Assembly: GCA_965183875.1 (NCBI GenBank)
Contig: CBCYMK010000019.1
Span: 6,597-70,596 of the forward strand
Direction: 5' to 3'
Source of the DNA: UBA6772 sp965183875
Lineage (GTDB): Bacteria; Bacteroidota; Bacteroidia; Flavobacteriales; UBA7430
DNA length: 64,000 nt
The notes under the pieces were generated by a model, which worked only from the letters and a program-made list of their open reading frames with translations, was not told where the DNA came from and did not search any database. This document shows positions 8,931 through 18,337 of the stretch, one piece after another; the stretch's first letter is position 1, and every line of letters begins with the position of its first letter. Both the position numbers and the translations under genes were made by a program.

Positions 8931-9593
8931 CTAATTGTTTTCCTTGTTAATTTCCAAAACTTTAATTCGATAACGCAGTTGCGCAATCCACGAACCTAGA
9001 AGGATCCATCCGATAACAGCTGGATAGAAAACCATTCGCATATTACTATCTAAATCGTAGTTACCAAAACCGGGGTTCCCACCGTTTCCTGGGTGTAGGC
9101 TATCAGTCATTCTAGGTAAAATACCAATAAATACAATCATCATTACAAAAGCGAGTATATTGTAAATGGCACTTACACGAGCTCTACTGTCTTCGTTTTC
9201 TATACTATTACGCAAAATAAAATACGCCAGGTAAATGAGCATAGTTACTGCAGCTCCATTTAATTTAGGGTCGTTTACCCAAAAGGTACCCCAGGTAAAC
9301 TGTGCCCATATCATTCCCGTGGTAAGACCTAAGGTGGCAATAAACATCCCAGTTGATGCAAGCGTTTCAGCTTTCACATCGTGTAGCTTATCGAAGCTGC
9401 TTAAATAGCGGATACTTTGAATTAGCGACATCAACATTAAAATGATCATACTAAACCACATGGTTACATGGAAGTATAAGTTTCTAATTGTTTCGTTAAG
9501 GATATTCAACTCCGGAACGGGCATTAATAAACCCGCAATTATACTGTATAAAACCAGTAATATACCGAGTGTTTTCCACCATTTTAGCTTCAT
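8931..9593 (-). CDS. ccmC: Haem exporter subunit CcmC
   Basis: A six-helix inner-membrane protein of about 220 residues with the CcmC/CcsA haem-handling loop. The WWD-like motif reads WGTFWVNDPKLNGAAV, so the third Trp of the usual WGxWWxWD is Asn; I believe this substitution recurs in the phylum. CcmC loads haem onto CcmE. Start: MKLKWWKTLG at 9593 is preferred to an alternative start at 9620 that would overlap ccmB. The gap to ccmB is 14 nt and to ccmD 1 nt. Confidence 0.9.
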   Translation of the reverse strand: MKLKWWKTLGILLVLYSIIAGLLMPVPELNILNETIRNLYFHVTMWFSMIILMLMSLIQSIRYLSSFDKLHDVKAETLASTGMFIATLGLTTGMIWAQFTWGTFWVNDPKLNGAAVTMLIYLAYFILRNSIENEDSRARVSAIYNILAFVMMIVFIGILPRMTDSLHPGNGGNPGFGNYDLDSNMRMVFYPAVIGWILLGSWIAQLRYRIKVLEINKENN

Positions 9594-9607
9594 AAGAATA
9601 GCTTTTT

Positions 9608-10264
9608 TTAGTCCCGCCAAAGATAGGGAAATAATAGGTAAGAGAGTAAGACACTAACAATATTTAACAGTGCCAAAAACAAGAGTTGGTTGCCTGCTAA
9701 AAAATACAAATCTGCACTAAGGCAAAGCTTAGAGGTTTTAATTAAATTGAGTAATAATGGAAACAGTAGTGGCATACTTAATACAGCCATTAATCCTGCA
9801 CTGTTGTTTGTTTTCGATGCAATTGCTGCTACCAAAGTTAGGGTAGAGGCAATAGCAGAACTACCAAGAATTATACATAAGATAAATGTCCAGTGTGCGG
9901 TAATAGGACTCCCTAAAAATAAACTGTATATAAAGTAGCTTAAGAGGGTTAAGATGATAAGTAAACCACTATTGTAAATTGTTTTAGAGAGCAGTATTTC
10001 TCGTGGTTTAGCTAGTGTATAAAAAAATAGAGCTTGCTCATTGAGTTCTTTTTTGAAGCTCTGTAAACTCGCATTCATAGCTGCAAACAGCACTATAATC
10101 CAAAATAAAGCAACCCAAGAATTTTCGCTTATTATACCTTCAAAACTAAGGTAGGCTACATAACTGGTGCTAACTACATACAGCAACATGCTGTAGAGTG
10201 CATACCGCTCACGCCAGTTTAGACGAATGTCTTTTATTACCAGTTCTTTTACTTGTTTAAACAT
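9608..10264 (-). CDS. ccmB: Haem exporter subunit CcmB
   Basis: A 218-residue membrane protein with six predicted helices and the CcmB N-terminus (KDIRLNWRERYALYSMLLY), followed by the conserved SLQSFKKELNEQALFFYTL loop. It is the permease partner of the ATPase CcmA. No ccmA is present in this window, so it must lie elsewhere. It is the first gene of the minus-strand operon ccmBCDEF-DUF2520-kdsC. A TATATTTG element ends only 5 nt before its ATG, suggesting a leaderless or nearly leaderless mRNA. Confidence 0.9.
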   Translation of the reverse strand: MFKQVKELVIKDIRLNWRERYALYSMLLYVVSTSYVAYLSFEGIISENSWVALFWIIVLFAAMNASLQSFKKELNEQALFFYTLAKPREILLSKTIYNSGLLIILTLLSYFIYSLFLGSPITAHWTFILCIILGSSAIASTLTLVAAIASKTNNSAGLMAVLSMPLLFPLLLNLIKTSKLCLSADLYFLAGNQLLFLALLNIVSVLLSYLLFPYLWRD

Positions 10265-10553
10265 GTGAGCAAATATACAGTTTCCCTTAGAACCGAATAA
10301 GATTTATATCCTAATAAATATTTGGGTAGTATAATTGTTTAGTAGTGTATAATCTTTTGTATTAAGTTATGATTTTGTTGCGATTCAGCTAGGACTTTTC
10401 AAGGATATAGAAATCTAATGTATTTTTGGTATGTAATTTGAAATAACTCATCTTCTCCCATTGTCTAAGCCTTAACGATTATTAACCCACATTAACAAAT
10501 TGTTTGTATTTATAGATAAACAATAATCAGTAATTTCGCTGAAAATTTAGATT
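10265..10553. other. Divergent intergenic region ccmB / TonB-dependent receptor
   Basis: 289 nt without an ORF. Holds the minus-strand ccmB -7 element at 10270-10277 and, near the receptor gene, an inverted repeat ATTGTTT (10499-10505) / AAACAAT (10518-10524) that could be a regulator site. The rest is AT-rich and I see nothing else in it. Confidence 0.4.
10270..10277 (-). promoter_or_regulatory. -7 promoter element of ccmB
   Basis: On the minus strand TATATTTG is followed by CTCAC and then the ccmB ATG. The predicted start of transcription falls at or next to the start codon. Confidence 0.5.
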
Positions 10554-13031
10554 ATGAAAAATTATTTATTTCTCATTTTACTTATTCCTAGCTTTTTGTT
10601 TGCGCAAGGGAAAAGAACTGGTGAAACGGCTCCAGAATTTACCGTTGTTGGGATGGTTTTAGACTCCTTAAATGAGCAGGGTTTAGCTTTTGCCACTGTT
10701 AGCTTTTTAGATATTGAAACGCAGGCTTTAGTAACTGGAGGGATTTGTGATGACTCTGGTGCTTTTGAAATTGAAAAGGTAAAAGGTGGAGTCTACAACC
10801 TACTCGTGGAATATATAGGGTACGAAGCTCAAATAATTAAAGGTTTAAAAGTGAGACCCTCACAAAAAGGTAAGGTAGACGGAGTTTCTGGTGGTACAAC
10901 CGCTGGTAATTCTGCTGTAAATATTGGGACTTTTAAGTTATTGAAATCTATAGAGCAATTGGAGGAAATAGAGCTTGTAGAGGAAAAAACCTTAGTGGTA
11001 CAAGGGATTGATAGAAAGATATTTAATGTAGGGCAAGATATCACTAGTTCAGGTGGTTCTGCTATTGAATTAATGGAGAAACTCCCTTCTGTACAAGTTG
11101 ATATGGACGGAAATTTGAGTTTGAGAGGTTCTGACCAAGTTCGTTTATATGTAGATGGAAAGCCATCGATGCTCACTTCATCAGAATTGTTAGAAACCAT
11201 GCCTTCTTCTATGATAGAGTCTGTTGAGCTAATCACCAACCCATCCGCGAAATTTAGCCCTGAAGGGATGGCTGGGATAATAAATATCGTTTTAAAGAAA
11301 AATAAGAAAGCTGGATTTAACGGTAGTGTTTCTGCTACAGCCGCTGTACCTACACGTACAAACTTTACAGCAGTATTAAATAGACGTACCGAGAAATTGA
11401 ATGTTTTTGGTTCTTATAGTTATATGAACCGCGCAGGTGGATTTATGTCCGAAAGTGAAAAACACACTTATTTTACGGAAGATACTTTTCATTTATATCA
11501 AGAGAAATGGGGTGACCATTTACGAGAGTCACACACTTTTAAAGGTGGAGTAGATTATACCCCTAACGAAACCAGTTCTATTAGTTTACAAGGAAATTTC
11601 ACTCCTTCTACTCGAAATAAAATGGATACCGTTAATTACCGAGAATTTACTTCTGTAGGTTTAAACGAATACGATAGATTAACAGATTCTGAAACATTAC
11701 AAAGTAGTTGGAATGTAGATTTTAGTGGAAAGAAAGAGTGGGGAAATGGTCTGCGTTTAGATTTCGCGGCCAATAAAACACACAATGAAAAAAATCAAAA
11801 CAATTTATATACCCAAACTTTATTAGGTGTCATCGATCCAGGTTTTGGTGGGTATCCGACTTTTGAACAGCTTTCTAATAACCGTATAGATGATCAGTTT
11901 GAAGCTAAACTAGATTTTTCTTTTGGTAACGATGAGATTGGAAAATACGAATGGGGTTTTAGCTCAAGAACACGAAAAATTGACCAAGATCAATTTACAG
12001 AATTGGACTCTACAACTTCTGGTTGGATTGATAATAGTCGATTGGAGAATCACTTTATTTACAGCGATGAGGTTAACGCAGCCTTTGTTACTTATGCAAA
12101 GTCTTTTGGGGTGTTTTCAGCACAGGCAGGACTTAGAGCTGAGCAAGTATACACTCTATCGGAATTGAGAAATGATAGTTCAACTTTTAAAAATGATTAT
12201 TTTGAGTTGTATCCTAGTTTACATCTTAGTTATAAATTAGACGAAACGACTTCGATTCAAGCAAGTTATTCACGTCGTGTAAATAGACCCGGTTTTCATT
12301 CCTTAAATCCATTCCCAGAATATTCGGACCCTTATAATTTAAGGATGGGTAATCCATATTTAAAGCCCGAATTTGTAAATTCTGTTGAGTTGGGTTACCA
12401 AAAGTTTGGCAGAGGAAATACCTTTAGTGCTTCTATTTATGCCAAGGATTTAGATAATATGCAACGCAGGTATATTACGGTAGACAGTAACAGTGTTTCT
12501 ACTGTAAGCTACCAAAATTTAAATGGTTCCTTAGATTTAGGTATAGAGTTTATGTGGTCTAAGCAATTGACTGAATCCATTAACTTTATGATTAGTTCTA
12601 ATATGTACCATTCGCAAATGGATGCATCTAATTTAACAGATGAATACAATGAATCTACATTTGGAATGTGGTCGAGTTTTAATGCAGGCTATAAAAAGAA
12701 CGGTCATAAATTACAATTATCTGGTTGGGTAAGCCCTGGCGCTGAAGTAGGACAAGGGAAAATGAAAACCATGTTTAGTACCGATTTAGCTTATAGCCGT
12801 CCTGTACTTAAAGACAAGGGAAAACTCACCCTTAGAATAAGTGACCTTTTTAATACTAGAGCTTTCGGAATTGATACTCACGGCCCTTCCTTCGATCAAT
12901 CTTTTTGGTATAAAAGACAAACTCAGTCTATTAATGTAAGCTTAAGTTATAATTTTGGTGACCAAAGTAACAATAAGCACCGTAGAGGTGGTTCCCGTGA
13001 TGGTGGTGATATGGACGGCGGATTCTTTTAA
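10554..13031 (+). CDS. TonB-dependent receptor, outer-membrane beta-barrel family
   Basis: An 825-residue outer-membrane protein. In order: signal peptide (MKNYLFLILLIPSFLFAQ), a carboxypeptidase-like regulatory domain (about 30-110), a plug region (GSAIELMEKLPSVQVDMDGN, then LRGSDQVRLYVDGKPSM), and a large beta barrel of the OMP_b-brl_3 type to the end. The plug lacks an evident classical TonB box. The tail is rich in Gly, Asp and Arg (GGSRDGGDMDGGFF). The substrate is unknown. The next gene, 9 nt downstream, is a second receptor, so the two are probably co-transcribed. Confidence 0.88.
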   Translation: MKNYLFLILLIPSFLFAQGKRTGETAPEFTVVGMVLDSLNEQGLAFATVSFLDIETQALVTGGICDDSGAFEIEKVKGGVYNLLVEYIGYEAQIIKGLKVRPSQKGKVDGVSGGTTAGNSAVNIGTFKLLKSIEQLEEIELVEEKTLVVQGIDRKIFNVGQDITSSGGSAIELMEKLPSVQVDMDGNLSLRGSDQVRLYVDGKPSMLTSSELLETMPSSMIESVELITNPSAKFSPEGMAGIINIVLKKNKKAGFNGSVSATAAVPTRTNFTAVLNRRTEKLNVFGSYSYMNRAGGFMSESEKHTYFTEDTFHLYQEKWGDHLRESHTFKGGVDYTPNETSSISLQGNFTPSTRNKMDTVNYREFTSVGLNEYDRLTDSETLQSSWNVDFSGKKEWGNGLRLDFAANKTHNEKNQNNLYTQTLLGVIDPGFGGYPTFEQLSNNRIDDQFEAKLDFSFGNDEIGKYEWGFSSRTRKIDQDQFTELDSTTSGWIDNSRLENHFIYSDEVNAAFVTYAKSFGVFSAQAGLRAEQVYTLSELRNDSSTFKNDYFELYPSLHLSYKLDETTSIQASYSRRVNRPGFHSLNPFPEYSDPYNLRMGNPYLKPEFVNSVELGYQKFGRGNTFSASIYAKDLDNMQRRYITVDSNSVSTVSYQNLNGSLDLGIEFMWSKQLTESINFMISSNMYHSQMDASNLTDEYNESTFGMWSSFNAGYKKNGHKLQLSGWVSPGAEVGQGKMKTMFSTDLAYSRPVLKDKGKLTLRISDLFNTRAFGIDTHGPSFDQSFWYKRQTQSINVSLSYNFGDQSNNKHRRGGSRDGGDMDGGFF

Positions 13032-13040
13032 ACAATTCTT

Positions 13041-15416
13041 ATGAGAAAAATACTTTATTTATTTGTCCTTATTTCAACAGGAGTAATGGCTCAAAATCAA
13101 CTTACCATTAGTGGTTTTGTCAAAGAGAAATCCAGCTCTGAAGAACTTATTGGAGCAAATATACTATGTGAGGAATTGCGTGTAGGTGTTACTACAAATT
13201 CTTATGGTTACTACTCTATGAGTCTGCCTGCTGGAGATTATAAAATCCGATATTCCTTTATCGGTTATCAAGATAAGGTGATAGATCTAAATCTTACTAA
13301 AAGTAAACGCTTAGATATTGAAATGGAACCTTATGCTCAAGAGCTTTCTGAAATTGTTTTAGAAGCTGATGCGATGCATAAAGTTCGCTCTATAGAAATG
13401 AGTGTTAATAGCTTGGATGTTAAGTCTGTAAAAGAGTTGCCTGCAGTAATGGGTGAGGTAGATATTATTAAAAGTATTCAGCTTTTACCTGGGGTAACAA
13501 GTGTTGGAGAAGGTGCAAATGGCTTTAATGTTAGAGGGGGTTCCTCTGATGAAAACTTGGTCTTATTAGACGAGATGAACCTTTTTAATTCTTCGCATTT
13601 ATTTGGATTCTTTTCTGTATTTAATGCAGATGCTATAAAGGATATGAAACTCTATAAAGGAGGGATTCCTGCAGAGTATGGGAATAGAATATCATCGGTT
13701 TTAGATGTTCGACAGAAAGAAGGAAATGCAAATTCGTACCATGCTTCAGGAGGTTTAGGTTTAATTTCTAGCCGCTTAATGGTAGAAGGTCCTATGTGGG
13801 ATAAGAGTTCGTTTATGATTGCTGGACGTAGGTCGTATGGTGATTTATTTCTATTACTTTCTAAAGATTCTACGATCAATAAAAACCAATTGTTTTTTTA
13901 CGACTTAAACATGAAGTTTAATTCATGGATTGGTTCTAAGGACCGAGTATTTTTATCTACTTATTCTGGAGACGATGTATTTAAATTTGGTGATTTGATT
14001 TCCTCCTCTTGGGGTAATACTACCTTAAATGCCCGTTGGTTGCATTTATTTTCTGACAAATTGGTCGCTAACCTATCGTATAATTACAATAACTATAATT
14101 ATATTATTTCTATAGGAGAGGATAATTTCTCTTTCGATTGGGAATCTAAAATTAAGAACCATAAGTTTAAATACGACCTTTCTTACTATCATAGCAATAA
14201 GCATCAATTTAAAATGGGAGCTTCCTTAAATACCTACCATTTTGTTCCTGGAATTATTACACCTACTACAGATAGTGCAACAGTAAATATTACTGAACTT
14301 CGTAATAAGTTTGCATACGAACCGGCTGTTTTTATTCAAGACGAATGGAAGGTGTCGGAGCGTTTATTGGTTAAAGCTGGTTTGCGATGGTCTTCGTTTT
14401 ATAGAGTTGGAGCCGATACTATGAGGGTTTATGCAGATGGGCCATTGGTTTATGATGAACTTCAAAATATGTATGTACATGGCGATTCTATTGGGTTGGA
14501 TGTCTATGGTGATAACGAAATTGTACAATCGTATAATGCTTTTGAACCTCGTTTAGCTATACGTTATCAATTAAACGATTTGAGTTCAGTAAAGGCGTCC
14601 TACCAGAAAATTAATCAATACATGCATTTAATTACCAATGCATCTTCTCCAACACCTCTAGATATATGGGCTCCAGCAGGAAAATTTATAAAACCTGTTA
14701 CAGGACAGCAATTGGCTTTGGGCTATTTCTATACTTCAGAAAACTTAAAATGGGATTTCTCTACTGAGGTATATTATAAAAAACTAGACAATGTATTGGA
14801 TTATATTGATGGAGCCGATTTACAGTTTAATAATAACTTGGAAACTGAAATTTTATACGGTGAGGGTAGGGCTTATGGTTTGGAATTGATGTTGGAGAAA
14901 AAAGAAGGAAAGGTAAAAGGTTGGATTGCGTATACATTAGCGAAATCTGAAAGTTTGATTCCTGGTTTGTCGGATTCTGACCCTGGGATAAATAATGGAA
15001 ACTGGTATAATAACCCACAAGATAAAACCCACGATTTGTCTATCGTAGCCTTTTACAAACACAATAAAAAATGGACTTTTTCGAGTAACTTTGTTTTTGC
15101 TACTGGAATTCCTACCAATTACCCTAGTGCTAAATACAGTTACGAAGGATTTACAATCCCTCATTATACTAGTCGTAACGAAGCTCGACTCCCCAATTAC
15201 CATCGTTTAGATATTGCCGCTACTCTGCGTCCTCTTAAAAACGAAAATAGAAAATGGGATAGTGAATGGGTGTTTAGTATCTACAATGTATACAACCGTA
15301 AAAACGCTTCTTCTCTATTTTTCCGTCAGAATTCCGACGACGAGGATCTGACCGAAGCTGTACAGTTGTCTATATTCCCAATTATCCCGAGTGTTTCATA
15401 TAACTTCAAATTCTAA
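13041..15416 (+). CDS. TonB-dependent receptor paired with a DUF4249 lipoprotein
   Basis: A 791-residue receptor: signal peptide ending GVMAQ, carboxypeptidase-like domain (about 20-105), plug with the phrase KSIQLLPGVTSVGEGANGFN and VRGGSSDENLVLLDE, then the barrel, finishing with an aromatic C-terminus (VSYNFKF) as expected for an outer-membrane barrel. It is followed with a 1-nt TAATG overlap by a DUF4249 gene, a pairing seen repeatedly in Bacteroidota in which the lipoprotein probably serves as an accessory to the receptor. The substrate cannot be read from sequence. Confidence 0.9.
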   Translation: MRKILYLFVLISTGVMAQNQLTISGFVKEKSSSEELIGANILCEELRVGVTTNSYGYYSMSLPAGDYKIRYSFIGYQDKVIDLNLTKSKRLDIEMEPYAQELSEIVLEADAMHKVRSIEMSVNSLDVKSVKELPAVMGEVDIIKSIQLLPGVTSVGEGANGFNVRGGSSDENLVLLDEMNLFNSSHLFGFFSVFNADAIKDMKLYKGGIPAEYGNRISSVLDVRQKEGNANSYHASGGLGLISSRLMVEGPMWDKSSFMIAGRRSYGDLFLLLSKDSTINKNQLFFYDLNMKFNSWIGSKDRVFLSTYSGDDVFKFGDLISSSWGNTTLNARWLHLFSDKLVANLSYNYNNYNYIISIGEDNFSFDWESKIKNHKFKYDLSYYHSNKHQFKMGASLNTYHFVPGIITPTTDSATVNITELRNKFAYEPAVFIQDEWKVSERLLVKAGLRWSSFYRVGADTMRVYADGPLVYDELQNMYVHGDSIGLDVYGDNEIVQSYNAFEPRLAIRYQLNDLSSVKASYQKINQYMHLITNASSPTPLDIWAPAGKFIKPVTGQQLALGYFYTSENLKWDFSTEVYYKKLDNVLDYIDGADLQFNNNLETEILYGEGRAYGLELMLEKKEGKVKGWIAYTLAKSESLIPGLSDSDPGINNGNWYNNPQDKTHDLSIVAFYKHNKKWTFSSNFVFATGIPTNYPSAKYSYEGFTIPHYTSRNEARLPNYHRLDIAATLRPLKNENRKWDSEWVFSIYNVYNRKNASSLFFRQNSDDEDLTEAVQLSIFPIIPSVSYNFKF

Positions 15417-16267
15417 TGAGAAATTTATATTTATTTATCGCAAAGCTCGTAATCTTTAGTTCTTGTCAAACGGTAGTTGATTTAGGCTTAGAAGAGGGTT
15501 CTAAAAATATTATCTCCGAATCGGTTTTAGAATTTGTTCAAGGTGAAGAGTACGGTACTGCTAGAGTCGTCTTAACAGAAACTTCAGCTTATTTTAGTAA
15601 TGATGAAAATCCATTTGTATCTAATGCAGTGGTTATTTTAAACGATACTTATATTCTAATAGAGCAAGAAGGAAATCCGGGTGTTTATGCTTTCGATGCA
15701 GTGCCCTTAACTGTAAATGCTAGCTATAAATTATCTATTGAAGCTGTGATAAATGGTTTGGATGGAGCTTGGGAGGGGACCGATTATTACACTCATTTAG
15801 CTGTTATAGATACCGTTTTTACCCATTTTGAACCCGGAAATGGACCTCATGCTAAAGATGGATACTTTGTAAATATCGGATTTACCGAACCTGGTGATGA
15901 GCTCAATTTTTATGTTCAAGAAGTTGAACATTTCCCTTTCGATTCTACCGGAAGAAAGCAGGAACTACCCTATGCAATGATATACGATGATATTATTTTA
16001 AATGGACATTATTTGGAGTTTCCAGTGAACGAGAGACCCTACCAGTTAAAAGATAGTGTAAGTTTTAAATTTTCAAGCATTTCGGAACCTACCTATTCTT
16101 TTTATGAAAACCTAAACCAGCTATTGTTTCAAACGGTTGGTATAGGGGCAGCGCCACCCTTTCCTTTAAGAGGGAACTTAGTTTCTTTAAATGATAATTT
16201 TGAAAATGCTTTAGGGAATTTTAAAGTTAAAAATGTGTTTAAAGGAGAGCTTGTAATTACAGATTAG
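15416..16267 (+). CDS. DUF4249 domain lipoprotein
   Basis: A 283-residue protein with a short signal peptide and lipobox-like SSCQT (Cys near residue 17). The mature part has the DUF4249 pattern: SVLEFVQGEEYGTARVVLTE, then SNAVVILNDTYILIEQEGNP with G-x-Y and a carboxypeptidase-like beta fold. DUF4249 proteins sit next to TonB-dependent receptors and are thought to be surface partners. Translation is coupled to the receptor by TAATG. No terminator was seen; the downstream 250 nt are degenerate repeats. Confidence 0.85.
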   Translation: MRNLYLFIAKLVIFSSCQTVVDLGLEEGSKNIISESVLEFVQGEEYGTARVVLTETSAYFSNDENPFVSNAVVILNDTYILIEQEGNPGVYAFDAVPLTVNASYKLSIEAVINGLDGAWEGTDYYTHLAVIDTVFTHFEPGNGPHAKDGYFVNIGFTEPGDELNFYVQEVEHFPFDSTGRKQELPYAMIYDDIILNGHYLEFPVNERPYQLKDSVSFKFSSISEPTYSFYENLNQLLFQTVGIGAAPPFPLRGNLVSLNDNFENALGNFKVKNVFKGELVITD

Positions 16268-16524
16268 TAATTGTGATCGATGACATATCCTGATAGGAAA
16301 AGATTTGAAAATTAAAGGTTGGTGGATGTTAGTTGATGGGGGAAAATATCTCCTTACGACTTACATTTCTGAAGTAGTCCAAATAGTCGTTAAAGCCTAG
16401 TTTTGAAAATGATTTGAAAATTGGTAATTAAAGGTTGGTGGTTGTTAGTTGGTGGGGAAAAAAGAATCCTCGATGTCAGTGTCAGTCAGAGCTTGTCGAA
16501 GACCACTCACCACTCACGATACGT
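16268..16524. repeat. Degenerate intergenic repeats
   Basis: Two related copies of a GATTTGAAAATTAAAGGTTGG-type sequence followed by GTTAGTTGRTGGGG (about 16301-16342 and 16411-16457), then one copy of the dispersed motif AGAGCTTGTCGAAGAC (16487-16503), which recurs in variant form at 24211 and 51875. No coding signal. Confidence 0.55.
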
Positions 16525-18234
16525 TTACCTAAACAGACTTATATTACCCGAGAGGGCCTTATAAATACCTTTATTCGTTTTGTAGTCTATAGTCCAGAAA
16601 TATACACCTTCGGTACATTGTTTTTGAAAGTGATTTCCATTCCATCCTTTTTCAATGTCATCAGTATTCCAAAGGATTGTACCCCACCTGTTAAATACCT
16701 TTAAAGTAGCGTACGGAATAAACTCATATTCTATTGGTATAAATAAGTCATTTATTAAATCGTTATTAGGGCTAAATACATTGGGCATTGTTATAAGTTC
16801 ACAATTTTCTTTGTCTAAAACTTTAAAACTTACTTCTTGTATACAGCTGTTTTCATCTGCATACTGTAGCCAGTAATTTCCAGATATGTTTGTTGTTATG
16901 CTACTATTAGTAGAATTAGTTGACCATAAAAAGGAATTAAAATTCCCTTCCCCTAATTCCAATTCTACAGTTTCACCGTAACAAATTTCATGATCTACAA
17001 TTGTTTCAGGGGTATTAAGCGCAAATACTTCAATATTATGTTCTGAGCTTAAAGCACAAAATAAACTCGGGGTATATAAAATTGTATTGTTTCCTATACT
17101 TGCATTTACTGGGTTGAATATTCCCTCAACAATATCTGTAATTCCTGTTCCAGACCATGTTCCTGGACCGGGAGTAGCTTCTAAATCAAGAGCGTTTTCA
17201 TTTATACAGATATCAATAACTGCCGTAATTTCTGTTTCTATTTCTTCATCTACACTAATGAGTATAGTATCTATTGCCCCACAGCTAGTGGCTATTTCGT
17301 AGGTAATTAAATGTTCCCCAGCTCCGGCGGTACTTGGAGAAAAAAGTCCTGTACTAGCGTTTATGATTCCTGTACCTGTCCAAATTCCATTTTGGTCAAC
17401 TGCATTTAAGTCTATATTTGGTCCTGCTTCACATAATAAGTCAACCGAAAATATACTTGCATTTGCTTGGGTCTGCTCTGTAACAATTACACTTTCGCTA
17501 CTAGAACATAAGGTAGTGAAGGTTATATTGTCTAAGCCAAAATCGTTTCCACTCCCAGTAATATTTTGATTTACGATGCATATTTCGGCTGTAGTGTTTG
17601 TACCAGAATTCCATGTAGCGTTAAATTCATCCCATGTATTATAAGATGTAGGGGCGGTAAACTGAGTACCTATTGTATTGCCATTAATAGAAAATTGTAA
17701 AAGTGCGGGGTTTCCTAGCCCAGCAACAGTATTTACAAGGGTCGAAAAATTATAAGAGGTATTTGGACTCACGGTAATTTCCTGACACCATACTTGACTC
17801 CCTGGACTAGTAGCACCATTAACGACTAAGAAATTCCCTGAACCTGTACCCGTAAAACCACTGTGTACAAAGTTTGCGTTTGTGGTAACCGAGTAAATTC
17901 CTTCGGTCCACAAAGAAGTCGCATGGTATGTATAGGCACTAGAAAAACCATTATTACCATTTGTGAAATTACCATTGCTTACTAGGTTGTTTGTAAAGAA
18001 AGAACTTGTAACGGTATAAGTGCCAGCAGTACTTATATTTATCCATTGTGTAGTGGCGTCGGTATTCCATGTATAATTATCAAATCCATCGTTGGCAAAA
18101 ATTATAATGGATTGATCGTTGCAGATACTAGTGTCATTAACAGATAGTAGGTCCATGTCTCCACATGGGTTTTGTGCTTTTGTGCTAACTATCATCATAA
18201 GACTAAAGCTTATAAGGAACTTGAGATTGAGCAT
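16525..18234 (-). CDS. Secreted protein with T9SS type B sorting domain
   Basis: A 569-residue exported protein: signal peptide (LKFLISFSLMMIVSTKAQ), an early cell-surface repeat (NDTSICNDQSIIIFANDGFD), a jelly-roll-like adhesive region (about 85-240), several Ig-like/PKD-like segments, and a C-terminal gliding-motility-associated domain of about 85 residues beginning MPNVFSPNNDLINDLFIP and ending KALSGNISLFR. That last domain directs export by the type IX system (type B). Composition (Asn, Thr, Ser, few charges) suits a surface adhesin. The ligand is unknown. Confidence 0.88.
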   Translation of the reverse strand: MLNLKFLISFSLMMIVSTKAQNPCGDMDLLSVNDTSICNDQSIIIFANDGFDNYTWNTDATTQWINISTAGTYTVTSSFFTNNLVSNGNFTNGNNGFSSAYTYHATSLWTEGIYSVTTNANFVHSGFTGTGSGNFLVVNGATSPGSQVWCQEITVSPNTSYNFSTLVNTVAGLGNPALLQFSINGNTIGTQFTAPTSYNTWDEFNATWNSGTNTTAEICIVNQNITGSGNDFGLDNITFTTLCSSSESVIVTEQTQANASIFSVDLLCEAGPNIDLNAVDQNGIWTGTGIINASTGLFSPSTAGAGEHLITYEIATSCGAIDTILISVDEEIETEITAVIDICINENALDLEATPGPGTWSGTGITDIVEGIFNPVNASIGNNTILYTPSLFCALSSEHNIEVFALNTPETIVDHEICYGETVELELGEGNFNSFLWSTNSTNSSITTNISGNYWLQYADENSCIQEVSFKVLDKENCELITMPNVFSPNNDLINDLFIPIEYEFIPYATLKVFNRWGTILWNTDDIEKGWNGNHFQKQCTEGVYFWTIDYKTNKGIYKALSGNISLFR

Positions 18235-18337
18235 TTTGTATTTTTTTTTAAAGATATAAATTCATTTTATAGAATTCAGTATTCATGGTCAAGTATAGCT
18301 TTTATATTTATTGTATTTTTACTGCTTAAACTTTACT

